Shown: positions 6,552 to 13,841, numbered from the stretch's first letter. The stretch is DNA of 13,984 nucleotides from Acidobacteriota bacterium (GCA_021789565.1 JAJYJL010000062.1:1-13984); one strand, 5' to 3'. Numbers and translations: made by a program. Notes: generated by a model from the sequence alone, not told the origin.

Positions 6552-7142
6552 TCACGAACTGGCTTTCGCCCGGCCCATCGTGTTGAGCGCAGCCATCTTC
6601 TGCTCGGCGTGAGCATACTGGGTGACGGTGCCGATCGTATCGGACATCTGATTGGCGTTCTTGTAGATCTGATTAATGTTCTGCGGATACTGCGTCATGG
6701 TCAGGTCAATCCGGTTTTCATGCCGGGACAGCCGATTCAGCGCCTGGTCCGTCTGGTAAACCATCTCATGAAGATTGGGCGTGATCTTGTTGAGCAGGCT
6801 CTGCTGCCAGGGCTCCAGCGCGTTTTTCATTTCGTTGAGCTGCAACAGGTCATTCCCGATGGTGTTGATATCGCTTTTGGCGCGCGCAAGCCGTGCGGAT
6901 TGATCTCTCCAGCCCAGTTGATACCCCTGCACCTGAAGCCGGGCGACTTCTTTCCTGACCTTCAGCGCCAGGGTGTTCATCTGATTGAAAAGGTTCGATG
7001 CCTGCTCCACGTTATACCAGTTGGCGGTGCTGGACGTTACGGCCGGGGCTATATATGTGTCATTCGCCAGTAACATCCCAGCAGGCATTAATAATCCAGC
7101 TAATAGAAGTAATCCGGTTGTTTTAAAAAAGTTTAGTCGCAT
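6552..7142 (-). CDS. Secreted helical protein of unknown function, paralogue B
   Basis: A 196-residue exported protein, a tandem paralogue of the 5623-6213 product. The signal peptide spans residues 1-26 (MRLNFFKTTGLLLLAGLLMP, cleavage after LLA). Shared blocks are TANWYNVEQASNLFNQM at 39-55, DLLQLNEMKNALEPWQQSLL at 98-117, NANQMSDTIGTVTQYAH at 162-178 and EQKMAALN. The middle (about 58-95 and 130-150) has diverged. The frame extends to ATG 7160, but ATG 7142 has AGGAGG 4 nt upstream (7147-7152), matches the paralogue's start, and puts the signal peptide at the terminus. Immediately upstream, TGCACA/TGTGCA (7156-7172) forms a hairpin not shared with paralogue A, which may mark separate regulation. 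No domain is recognised. Confidence 0.82.
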   Translation of the reverse strand: MRLNFFKTTGLLLLAGLLMPAGMLLANDTYIAPAVTSSTANWYNVEQASNLFNQMNTLALKVRKEVARLQVQGYQLGWRDQSARLARAKSDINTIGNDLLQLNEMKNALEPWQQSLLNKITPNLHEMVYQTDQALNRLSRHENRIDLTMTQYPQNINQIYKNANQMSDTIGTVTQYAHAEQKMAALNTMGRAKASS

Positions 7143-7155
7143 AATGCCTCCTTTA

Positions 7156-7172
7156 TGCACAAATCATGTGCA
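7156..7172. promoter_or_regulatory. Inverted repeat in the leader of paralogue B
   Basis: TGCACA and TGTGCA separated by 5 nt lie just upstream of the AAGGAGG ribosome-binding site of the 6552-7142 gene. It may be a small leader hairpin or a regulator site. It is absent from the equivalent place in copy A. Confidence 0.35.
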
Positions 7173-7258
7173 AGGCTCTGTTTAGGGCCTTCTGCGCAGC
7201 TCCTGAACCCGACATTACATGAGATGCGCAGGGAGGCGGAATCGTTACCTGAAAGCTG

Positions 7259-7620
7259 GCGATGATGGCAGGGGGTGGCCTATTCGCCAGAGTAACACAC
7301 GCGGAATCACTACATGGTTAACATGTGAAAGGGGAGTTGTGTCGTGATGCGGGGCCGGGCGACAACGACGCGGTGGTTCTTCGGGATGATCAGGGCCGGC
7401 CTGCGAGGCAGTGCCCTCGCAACCGCAAGGGGCAGGAGAGGACGGTTATTAAGTGCAGACTATAATGGTCTTCCATGCCCCTTTTGGCGCGTGGCATCCA
7501 GGGAGAAATACTGCTTGTGCGCCCCGGCGCCGTTCCTCCGCCCTCTCTATCCTTTTGATGCCTGCGCGGGGAGACTTCGTTGCTTAAATTTCTAAAGAGA
7601 TGCGCGGCCGGCAGGTGGCG
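7259..7620. other. Intergenic region without a recognised gene
   Basis: It lies between the paralogue B leader and the 3' end of homoserine dehydrogenase. An open frame at 7344-7595 has no ribosome-binding site and an arginine-rich, non-protein-like composition. Structures seen are ACATG/CATGT around GTTAA (7312-7326), a GCGAGG/CCTCGC stem (7403-7420) that may be the remains of a terminator, and an isolated TATAAT (7461-7466) without a -35. Confidence 0.45.
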
Positions 7621-8973
7621 CTAGGGTAAATCCACGAAAGGAAGCAGAAGGGGCGGCTGCACCAGGAAGGGAAGGCGGGCAATTTCACGGACGGCGCCCC
7701 GCACGCGTAGCTCCGCCGTGGGTTCGAGCGTCATGACGAACGGCAGGTGTCCCTTGGGCATCGCGGGTTCCTGCAGGACGGAGTCGATGTTGATTCTGTG
7801 GCGGCCGAGTGTGGCGCACACGCGCGCCAGGATGCCGGGGCGGTCGCGGACCACCAACCGCAGGTAGAAGCTGACGAGCTCGCGCGAAGGCGGGCCGATC
7901 TTCCGGCTGTGCCATTCTGAGTAACCGAGAGGCGTGCTTCCGGCGCCACCTGCCGCAATCAGCCTGGCAATTTCAACCACGTCGGAGAGCACGGCCACAC
8001 CGGTGGGCTCGCCTCCGGCGCCGCGGCCGGTCAGCGTGGTGGTGCCGCCTTTGTTGCCCAGCAGCAGAATCCCGTTGGTGCTGCCCCAGACGCTGGCCAG
8101 TTGGGAAGACTGCGGAACGATCATCGGGCGCACGGTGATTTCCAGGTTATTGCCGCGCTGCTTGCGCGCGGCGGCAATCAGCCGGATGGTGCGATTCAGG
8201 CGGTGGGCGTAGGCAAAGTCCACCTGCTCAATGCGGGTGATGCCTTCAACGGGAATATCGTCCACGGGGACCGCCTGCCCGAAGCAGACCATGGTGAGAA
8301 TGGCGATTTTGTACCGGGCATCAAAACCTTCCACGTCAAAGGTGGGGTCGGGCTCGGCGTAGCCCAGCTTCTGCGCGTCTGCGAGGGCTTCGGAAAAGGA
8401 GACGCCGCGCTGCTCCATTTCCGTCAGAATAAAATTCGTGGTCCCGTTCAGAATGCCATAGACTGCCGCAAAACTTTCACCGGCAAGACCTGAGCGTATG
8501 GCGTGCAGGATGGGAGTTCCGCCGGCCACGCAGGCTTCAATGCCCAGCTTGACGCCTTTTTTCAGGCTGCGGCCCACCAGTTCGATGCCATGCTCGGCCA
8601 CCAGTTGCTTGTTGGCAGTCACCAGGTGTTTGCCGGCGTTGACGGCGGCAAAGGCAATGGCGCGGGCGGTGGGGAGTTTCCCCACCAGCTCCACCACAAT
8701 ATCCACTTCCGGATTGCGGATCACTTCCTTCCAGTCGGTGGTCAGGGCAGGCTTGTTCTTGATCCAGGAAAGGTCTTTCCTGCGAATGCTGCGGGAGCAG
8801 ATCATCTTCAGTTGCAGCCGGCACCCCAGCCGCCGCTCGATTTCGAGCCGGTGCTCCTGCAGAACTTTGATGGTTCCCGTGCCTACGGTTCCCACGCCGA
8901 TAATTCCAAGCCCCACCGGCCTGGCGGGGCCTGCTTTCCGAGACGGCTTCTGTGTCTGTGGTTTTCCTGCCAT
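7621..8973 (-). CDS. hom: Homoserine dehydrogenase with C-terminal ACT domain
   Basis: A cytoplasmic NAD(P)-dependent enzyme that reduces aspartate-4-semialdehyde to homoserine, the branch point to threonine and methionine. It has 450 residues, close to the usual 430-440. The Rossmann motif GIIGVGTVGTG is at 23-33, TANK at 119-122 places the catalytic-site lysine K122, and GIEACVAGGTPI and GILNGTTNFILTEM lie at 144-155 and 173-186. The catalytic segment AEPDPTFDVEGFDARYK at 206-222 contains D218 and K222. An ACT regulatory domain (about 369-440) suggests feedback control, normally by threonine. ATG 8973 opens a basic 18-residue leader before the fold and has AGG a few bases upstream. No threonine synthase, homoserine kinase or aspartokinase gene is adjacent, so the gene appears solitary here. 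Confidence 0.96.
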   Translation of the reverse strand: MAGKPQTQKPSRKAGPARPVGLGIIGVGTVGTGTIKVLQEHRLEIERRLGCRLQLKMICSRSIRRKDLSWIKNKPALTTDWKEVIRNPEVDIVVELVGKLPTARAIAFAAVNAGKHLVTANKQLVAEHGIELVGRSLKKGVKLGIEACVAGGTPILHAIRSGLAGESFAAVYGILNGTTNFILTEMEQRGVSFSEALADAQKLGYAEPDPTFDVEGFDARYKIAILTMVCFGQAVPVDDIPVEGITRIEQVDFAYAHRLNRTIRLIAAARKQRGNNLEITVRPMIVPQSSQLASVWGSTNGILLLGNKGGTTTLTGRGAGGEPTGVAVLSDVVEIARLIAAGGAGSTPLGYSEWHSRKIGPPSRELVSFYLRLVVRDRPGILARVCATLGRHRINIDSVLQEPAMPKGHLPFVMTLEPTAELRVRGAVREIARLPFLVQPPLLLPFVDLP

Positions 8974-9074
8974 TTGCCTGTTCCACCATCGTCAACGGCG
9001 GCCCGCACCGCAAGCCGGGCCACGCACATACTTTCCCCGCGGGGAGTGACGGCCCCAAAAGGAAAAATACTATC

Positions 9075-11876
9075 CTACCATTCAAATTCAATCCGGGTCC
9101 GGCGAGTTACGTATTCGTCGTACGGCGCCACGCGGAGCGTCCGGATATGCCCGGGCTGATCGGTATAAGCCAGCACGACGGTGAGGGCGTTCTTCCTGCC
9201 CTTTTCGTTGATGAGGAAAGGCTCCGGAAGGTAAAAATCTTTCTGGGGGCCGATGGTCATGTAGCGGCCCACGAATCGGCCGTTCAGGTAAAGCAGGGCA
9301 TCGCGGTCCGCCTCAAAGGTGAGCTTCCAGGGGGCGAACCATTCCTCGGAAGGCTGCTCGACGTCAAACTCCGCACTGCACCAGGTGAAGAGCGGAAGCA
9401 GGTCCTTGTCTCCGCCCGTGCCGATGGCCGCCGGCGCGCTTGAGGTTGCGGGTATCTTTGCCGGATCAATTTTGCCCCGGCCCTGGGCCGGCGCGGGGAA
9501 GCGCTGGATGTGCCACTGTTCGATTGGCGTGGCCGATTGCGCGCTCGATCCAATTCCCACCGACTGCACGCCTTTCAACTCGCCGAGGTTTTCTCCAAAG
9601 TTGGGCGAGCCGAAAAGTTCGTAGGAAATTTCAAGCGTGTTGCTGCCGTTCTTCGCATACTTTGCAAGGTCAAATGCAACCTGCTTATTCTTGTTTGATG
9701 CTTCGCCCGCCAGCTTGCCGTTCACAAAAACTTTTTTGGCATCATCGGCGAAAGTGGAGATAAACATCTTTCCCTGGCCGTTCCAGGTGAAAGGTTCGGA
9801 GCGATACTTGACGTAACCATAGGGAACGCGGCCGAGTTCTTCCAGCGGCCGCAGAGGCGAGGCGAGCCACTGGCCGGCGTCCTGCCCGGAAATCTTTTCC
9901 ACCCACGTCTGAACTTGCGTGATGGAAACCGGCTGGCTGGGGAGTTCGGGCGTTGAAAAGCTGATCCGCGTCTCCCGGCCTTCGCGCGTATAACGGAGCT
10001 CGGTTTCAGCCTGGTCCACGTGGCATTTGGCCGGCTTGGGAGGGAGCAGGGCGGTCAGTTCATGATTGCCGGGACGGAATTGCAAGTCCACCCAAATGTG
10101 GCTTTCCTTTGAGCCGCTCGAGACCAGCAGGGCGGCGTCTGAAATAAAAGGAATGGAGACGGGCTTGTCTCCTTCCGCGCCCGCAAAGTGCTTGATGGGG
10201 AAGTCAGCCATCCAGGTGCGCAGCGCGCGCTGCCGCGGAACGAGAACCACGATCAGCTCCTGATTTACAACAACCGTTTTCTCGCCCTCGTCGAAGCGCA
10301 CGCCGAACACCACCGATTCGTACCCGCGGTCCCAGTAGATGTAGGTAGTGTCGCCTTCCACGTGCGGCTCGTCTTCGGTGGCCAGCGAGATTTCGGCCAC
10401 GCGGCCCGGATCGTCGTAAAGCACCAGGTACCATTTGTCGAGGTTCAGCCCATGCGCCAGCACTTCTGCAGTGGAATAACGAAGTGTCGTGTCACCAATG
10501 GGGACATAGACGGGCAGCATCTTCATTTCGCGCGCGCCGATGCTCAACTCGCCTTCGCGCGGCGCTGAGATGGTGCGATGCGAGGGGCTTCCCGGGTCCA
10601 TAAAGGTCAGCTTGAACTGCTGCTCGGCGTTGTTGTTTTCACGCACAAACAGGAAGCCGCTTTTGCCGTTGACGCGTTCGAGGGCGCTGACGGCCGGGTT
10701 GGTCGAATCCGCTGCGCCGGGCTGCATGTCTGCGCGTGTGAGCTGCTTGCCAAACATTCCCAGCGCCAGGCTGATGCCGCGGGCTTCGTAATACTTCCCC
10801 CACAATCCGCCCGGCTCGCGAACGGGCGCCGCGTAATCGTAAGTGGTGGTCAGGTCTTTTGCGGCCCACTCAAAGTTGGTGCCGCCAAAGCCCATGTAGT
10901 AGGAGTAAAAAGTGGCGCCCTGTTCGATCACCGTTTTGGTGAGCGGGCTGAGCTCGGCCGGGCCCACGCCTTCCTGGTCAACGGAAAGCTTGCCGCCGAA
11001 TTTGCTGAACCAGCCGCCCTGCAACTCGGTGACGCCCTCGGGCGAGTTCGGCTCCTCGTTCCTCAGCTTGATCAGAGCCGGCAGGACCTCTTCCGTAATT
11101 TTCCAGCGTGGATAGAAATTGCAGAAGTCGGCGATGCGCGCCATGTCTGGATACTGGTTTTCCCGTGCCTGCTGCGTCCAGCAGGTGATGAGCGGAACGT
11201 TGATGCCGCCGCTCCAGGCCATCTGAGCGAGCGCTGTGATGTAGGCGCGCTTGTGCGAGTCGTCAACCCCTTTCCAGAAGTTGTACTCGTTTTCAATCTG
11301 CATCAGGATGATGGGCCCGCCGGTTGTAATCTGATGCCTGGCAATCACCGGAACCACCAGGTTGTACCAGTGCTGCGAAGCTTTGACGTTTTCCGGGTTG
11401 TCGCTGCGCAGCGGAAACTGCCGCATCGTTATCCAGTACGGAAGCCCTCCATTGTCCCACTCGGCGCAGGCGTAAGGGCCGATGCGGGCGATCAGGAAGA
11501 AGCCCATTTCCTTGACCATCTGGATAAAGCTTTCCAGCTCGGTGAAATCGGCGTGGCCTTCCTCCTGCTCGTGATAATTCCAGAAGACGTAACTCTCAAT
11601 GGTATTGAAGCCGGCGCGCTTGAACTTGAGCAGGCGGTCGCGCCACAGCGACTGGGGACATCGGGGGTAATGGAAGCAGCCGCCGTGCAGAAACGTGTCG
11701 CGGCCATTGATGGTGAAGCAATGCGCGTCATAGCGGATGATGTCCGGGTTCTCGAAAGTCATCTGGGGGGAAGGGAATACGATGGCGTCGAGCGATTCAA
11801 CGGCCGGACCTCCCAGCGCCAGCGCTATAGGCGCCGCCAGAGTGGATTGCAGAAACTTGCGACGGCTGGATTTCAT
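9075..11876 (-). CDS. Tat-exported glycoside hydrolase family 35 (beta-galactosidase-like)
   Basis: A 933-residue exported glycosidase. The N-terminus MKSSRRKFLQST followed by an alanine/leucine core is a twin-arginine signal, so the enzyme is exported folded. The GH35 TIM barrel spans about residues 45-370: HGGCFHYPRCPQSLWRDRL, then RIGPYACAEWDNGGLPYWI near 131-149. QIENEY carries the acid/base glutamate (E197), and TELQGGWFSKFGG the likely nucleophile (E284). The remaining 550 residues look like beta-sandwich and galactose-binding-type domains, including one near the C-terminus (LTFEADRDALLYLNGRFVGR). The expected reaction is removal of terminal beta-galactose from oligo- or polysaccharides; activity on other beta-linked sugars is possible. 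The ORF extends one codon to TTG 11879, but ATG 11876 is preferred. A LacI-type palindrome lies 29-40 bp upstream. It is the first gene of a possible minus-strand pair with hom (101-bp gap), without functional logic. Confidence 0.93.
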   Translation of the reverse strand: MKSSRRKFLQSTLAAPIALALGGPAVESLDAIVFPSPQMTFENPDIIRYDAHCFTINGRDTFLHGGCFHYPRCPQSLWRDRLLKFKRAGFNTIESYVFWNYHEQEEGHADFTELESFIQMVKEMGFFLIARIGPYACAEWDNGGLPYWITMRQFPLRSDNPENVKASQHWYNLVVPVIARHQITTGGPIILMQIENEYNFWKGVDDSHKRAYITALAQMAWSGGINVPLITCWTQQARENQYPDMARIADFCNFYPRWKITEEVLPALIKLRNEEPNSPEGVTELQGGWFSKFGGKLSVDQEGVGPAELSPLTKTVIEQGATFYSYYMGFGGTNFEWAAKDLTTTYDYAAPVREPGGLWGKYYEARGISLALGMFGKQLTRADMQPGAADSTNPAVSALERVNGKSGFLFVRENNNAEQQFKLTFMDPGSPSHRTISAPREGELSIGAREMKMLPVYVPIGDTTLRYSTAEVLAHGLNLDKWYLVLYDDPGRVAEISLATEDEPHVEGDTTYIYWDRGYESVVFGVRFDEGEKTVVVNQELIVVLVPRQRALRTWMADFPIKHFAGAEGDKPVSIPFISDAALLVSSGSKESHIWVDLQFRPGNHELTALLPPKPAKCHVDQAETELRYTREGRETRISFSTPELPSQPVSITQVQTWVEKISGQDAGQWLASPLRPLEELGRVPYGYVKYRSEPFTWNGQGKMFISTFADDAKKVFVNGKLAGEASNKNKQVAFDLAKYAKNGSNTLEISYELFGSPNFGENLGELKGVQSVGIGSSAQSATPIEQWHIQRFPAPAQGRGKIDPAKIPATSSAPAAIGTGGDKDLLPLFTWCSAEFDVEQPSEEWFAPWKLTFEADRDALLYLNGRFVGRYMTIGPQKDFYLPEPFLINEKGRKNALTVVLAYTDQPGHIRTLRVAPYDEYVTRRTRIEFEW

Positions 11877-11904
11877 CAATAACCCCCGGGTTGGCGAATG
11901 TCAG

Positions 11905-11916
11905 GCAAGCGCTTGC
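11905..11916. promoter_or_regulatory. LacI-family-like operator upstream of the GH35 gene
   Basis: GCAAGCGCTTGC is a perfect 12-bp palindrome with a central CG. This is the form typical of LacI/GalR-family operators that control carbohydrate genes. It lies 29-40 bp upstream of ATG 11876. No LacI-family gene is in the window, so the regulator would be encoded elsewhere. Confidence 0.5.
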
Positions 11917-11929
11917 AGGCCTCCTGGCA

Positions 11930-12120
11930 GGTTGTTGAAAAAGTCCCTGCGCTCCGTCATCCTGAGCCCGTTCGCCCTCAATTTGCGAACGGCCCTGATC
12001 CCGCAAAGCGGGAGAAGGGGCTCAGGGTAAACTCCGCGAAGGATCTGCTTTATTCGTTTTCAGTAAGATACAGCAGATGCTTCGCTTTGCTCAGCATGAC
12101 GGTTGTTTTTTTCAACAACC
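11930..12120. mobile_element. MITE-like structured repeat element
   Basis: A 191-bp non-coding unit bounded by 13-bp terminal inverted repeats (GGTTGTTGAAAAA at 11930-11942 and its complement at 12108-12120). Inner repeats CCGTCATCCTGAGC (11955-11967 region) and GCTCAGCATGACGG (12089-12102) continue the symmetry. Inside, CCTGAGCCC/GGGCTCAGG (11961-11969/12018-12026) encloses stems CCGTTCGC/GCGAACGG (11968-11992) and TCCCGC/GCGGGA (11999-12013). A separate hairpin GCGAAGGATCTGCT/AGCAGATGCTTCGC spans 12036-12085. From memory, the GTCATCCTGAGC...GAAGGATC wording recurs between genes in many environmental bacteria. No clear target-site duplication is seen. Its 11930 end lies 13 bp from the GH35 operator. 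Confidence 0.6.
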
Positions 12121-12304
12121 CGCTAGACGCTGCACTCCAAGAATGTTTGTTCTAACCCCGAGCCGCCGTGAATTGCAAGCGGAATCAAAGTTGCGAACCT
12201 CCGGTGGAACCTTTGTAATGTAACTCAGTAGGATGCGTCCTCGTGTTCATGGGACTCCTCACCGAGGCGTCTCAGCGTGCAATTGTCGCACACCGTTCCG
12301 GCGG
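12121..12304. other. Intergenic sequence, nothing recognised
   Basis: It lies between the MITE-like element and the 82-bp palindromic repeat. No ORF with a ribosome-binding site, no hairpin of note and no RNA gene was seen. Confidence 0.4.
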
Positions 12305-12386
12305 GTGGCACGGGCATCTTGCCCGTGATATTTCCCGGTCAGGACGGCCAAAACGGGAAGGCCCATGGCCGGGACGGCCATGCCAC
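12305..12386. repeat. Palindromic dispersed-type repeat
   Basis: An 82-bp unit starting GTGGCACGGGC and ending GGCCATGCCAC, so its ends are imperfect inverted repeats. Each end is itself a hairpin: CACGGGC/GCCCGTG (12309-12327) and CATGGCC/GGCCATG (12364-12382). It is non-coding and resembles REP-type intergenic repeats. The copy number in the genome cannot be judged here. Confidence 0.5.
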
Positions 12387-12388
12387 GA

Positions 12389-12426
12389 AATGAACTTCAA
12401 CAAGGGCCTCTCGCTCCGCGAGACCG
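12389..12426 (+). repeat. REP-like repeat, left of the insertion sequence
   Basis: It starts AATGAAC and carries a 26-nt core (12401-12426) that matches 13855-13880 at 24 of 26 positions in the same orientation. The core contains the hairpin TCTCGC-TCC-GCGAGA (12409-12423). Confidence 0.55.
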
Positions 12427-12455
12427 CAGATACTGCAAAGCAAGCATCTGATGTC

Positions 12456-12469
12456 ATGAAGGGGGCGGC
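12456..12469 (+). repeat. Left subterminal inverted repeat of the insertion sequence
   Basis: ATGAAGGGGGCGGC is the exact complement of 13811-13824 and of 13959-13972. It lies 61 bp upstream of the transposase ATG. Confidence 0.65.
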
Positions 12470-12482
12470 TCGATTCGAGTAG

Positions 12483-12507
12483 GATTTGGTTGTTGGAAAA
12501 CTAAATC
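12483..12507 (+). promoter_or_regulatory. Hairpin in the transposase leader
   Basis: GATTTGGTT (12483-12491) pairs with AACTAAATC (12499-12507) through 9 bp including one G-T pair, with a 7-nt loop. It lies just upstream of the AAAGGAG ribosome-binding site (12517-12523). It may limit transposase expression from outside transcripts or form part of an IS-encoded RNA. Confidence 0.4.
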
Positions 12508-12530
12508 TTATTTTCGAAAGGAGAGCCCCC

Positions 12531-13607
12531 ATGGAGAAGTTATACGTTGGAGTGGATTTACACAAGAGGAGTTGCTGGGTGACCGTCCTCGACGCGGACG
12601 GTCACCTGCTGGAGTCGCGGAGGATCGGAACGACGAAGCCGGAACTTTTAGAGTTCTTCGGGAAGGTGCGGAAGCCGGCGGCGCTGGCGGTGGAAGCGAC
12701 GTTCAACTGGTATTACTTTCTGAACGTGATGGAGCCGCTGGGCCTGGAACTGCACCTGGTGCATCCGTGGAAGACGCGGGCGATTGCCTCGGCACGGATC
12801 AAGCACGACCGGCTGGATTCGCGGGTGCTGGCGGAGCTGCTGCGGACGGGATTTCTGGCCGAGGCCTGGATTGCGCCGCGCCAAGTGAGGGAGGAGCGGC
12901 AACTGCTCCGCTATCGGGTGCACACGGTGCAGTGGGCGACGCGGGCCAAGAACTCGATTCACGGGGTGCTGAACCGCAACGGGATTCGTTCACCGCTGCG
13001 CTCACCGTTCGGCCCCAAGGGACGGCCGTTTCTGGAGGAAGTGGAACTGCCGAAGACGGACCGCTGGGAAGTGGACGGACAACTCGAACGACTGGACCTG
13101 CTGGGCGAGCAACTGGCGGCGTTGGACCGGGAGATCCGCAAGAAGGCGAAGGCGAGTCCGGTGGCTCGGGCGCTGGAGCAGATTCCGGGCATTGGCCCCT
13201 TCATCGCTTCGCTGGTGATGGCCGAGGTGGGAGACATCCGGCGATTCCCGTCGGCCAAGCATCTGGTCTCTTACACGGGCCTGGCGCCGTCGCTTTACGC
13301 CTCGGGCGAGCACCGGTGGGGAGGGCCGATCACCAAGCAGGGATCGAGCGTGCTGCGCTGGGCGCTGGTGCAGGCGGCGCATCGGGCGGCGTTGAATCCG
13401 AGATTTTATGGGTTCTACCAACGGCAGCGGGAACGGCATGGAGCCAGCCGCGCGGCCGTGGCTCTGGCGCGCAAGCTGGCGGTGATCGCCTTTTACCGCT
13501 GGCGGCACGCACTGCACGTGGCCGAAAGGCTGCCGCATGGAGAAAAAGTTCGGGAGCGCACCTCGGCTGGCGCATGGTCTGAACATCGACCTCTCGCGTC
13601 TGATTAG
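12531..13607 (+). CDS. IS110-family transposase (DEDD recombinase)
   Basis: A 358-residue recombinase. The N-terminal RuvC-like domain carries the DEDD set: D9 in YVGVDLHK, E55 in LAVEATFNWY, and D93 and D96 in IKHDRLDSRVL. The C-terminal transposase IS116/IS110/IS902 domain includes EQIPGIGPFIASLVMAEVGD at 216-235, then FPSAKHLVSYTGLAPS. The segment ITKQGSSVLRWALVQAA at 267-283 is where the family's catalytic serine is expected (S272 or S273). Members of this family move by RNA-guided recombination using a bridge RNA encoded in a non-coding end of the element. ATG 12531 has AAAGGAG at 12517-12523 with 7-nt spacing. The open frame upstream to 12486 lacks such a site. All key residues are present, so the protein is probably functional. 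Confidence 0.95.
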   Translation: MEKLYVGVDLHKRSCWVTVLDADGHLLESRRIGTTKPELLEFFGKVRKPAALAVEATFNWYYFLNVMEPLGLELHLVHPWKTRAIASARIKHDRLDSRVLAELLRTGFLAEAWIAPRQVREERQLLRYRVHTVQWATRAKNSIHGVLNRNGIRSPLRSPFGPKGRPFLEEVELPKTDRWEVDGQLERLDLLGEQLAALDREIRKKAKASPVARALEQIPGIGPFIASLVMAEVGDIRRFPSAKHLVSYTGLAPSLYASGEHRWGGPITKQGSSVLRWALVQAAHRAALNPRFYGFYQRQRERHGASRAAVALARKLAVIAFYRWRHALHVAERLPHGEKVRERTSAGAWSEHRPLASD

Positions 13608-13810
13608 GACGCTCCCGGCTGCGAATCGACATCCTGGTCTGCGAGACCGGATAGATGAGTGAGCTTGCGCTCGCTGAGAACTGAAAGGGAAGACGGCGCA
13701 CCGGCGTCGAGGGAGAAGTGTGGCTGCGCTCGCATCCCCCCACTTTCGGGTAAGGGGGGCTGCTCGCTCCGCCACTCAAAACAAAGCACCAGGATTTTCC
13801 CCTTGACTCC
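13608..13810 (+). other. Structured 3' non-coding end of the insertion sequence (candidate bridge RNA region)
   Basis: 203 bp between the transposase stop and the right inverted repeat. It contains CTGGTCT-GCG-AGACCGG (13634-13650, 7-bp stem), AGTGAGC-TTGC-GCTCGCT (13658-13675, 7-bp stem) and CCCCCC/GGGGGG around 13735-13759. In the IS1111 branch the guide RNA is reported from this end, so this is the place to look. No guide loops were matched to donor or target, so the assignment is inference. Confidence 0.3.
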
Positions 13811-13828
13811 GCCGCCCCCTTCATAGAT
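13761..13828. repeat. 68-bp direct repeat, copy 1 (contains right IS inverted repeat)
   Basis: It begins TGCTCGCTCCGCCACTC and ends CCCCCTTCATAGAT. It matches 13909-13976 at 63 of 68 positions without gaps. Its last part includes the right inverted repeat of the insertion sequence (13811-13824). Confidence 0.75.
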
Positions 13829-13841
13829 GCGCCAGCCGCGG

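Larger units (their letters stand above)
6495..7258. repeat. Tandem-duplicated gene unit, copy B
   Basis: Copy B of the duplicated block described for 5563-6332. The left limit is the terminator hairpin. The right limit is where leader similarity to copy A fades, near 7258. Confidence 0.7.
12456..13824 (+). mobile_element. IS110/IS1111-like insertion sequence
   Basis: An intact-looking element of about 1.37 kb. The exact 14-bp inverted repeat ATGAAGGGGGCGGC (12456-12469) and its complement (13811-13824) flank the transposase gene. The left non-coding part is short (61 bp) and the right one long (203 bp). Subterminal inverted repeats and a long right non-coding end are features reported for the IS1111 branch of the IS110 family. 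True ends lie a few bases outside these repeats and cannot be fixed from one copy. A second right-end-like repeat at 13909-13976 offers an alternative boundary (about 1.52 kb). No target duplication was seen; this family usually makes none. Confidence 0.65.

Noticed and set aside
6348..7073. Plus-strand frame of 241 codons antisense to paralogue B
   Set aside because: The minus-strand gene has a signal peptide, a ribosome-binding site and a paralogue of equal length; the plus frame has none of these.
7344..7595. Plus-strand 83-codon frame between paralogue B and hom
   Set aside because: No ribosome-binding site, Arg-rich low-complexity start, no recognisable domain. A lone TATAAT at 7461 lies inside it without a -35.
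9075..11876. A polysaccharide-utilisation locus centred on GH35 and the TonB receptor
   Set aside because: The two genes lie almost 8 kb apart with unrelated genes between, and no SusD, transporter or second glycosidase is present.
10578..11882. Plus-strand open frame of 434 codons opposite the GH35 gene
   Set aside because: It is a shadow of the GC-rich GH35 gene. The other strand has a Tat signal, catalytic motifs and a full-length fold; this frame has no domain or ribosome-binding site.
12572..13582. Second plus-strand frame of 336 codons within the transposase gene
   Set aside because: Out-of-frame Gly/Ala-rich translation of the same GC-rich DNA. All IS110 motifs are in the 12531 frame.
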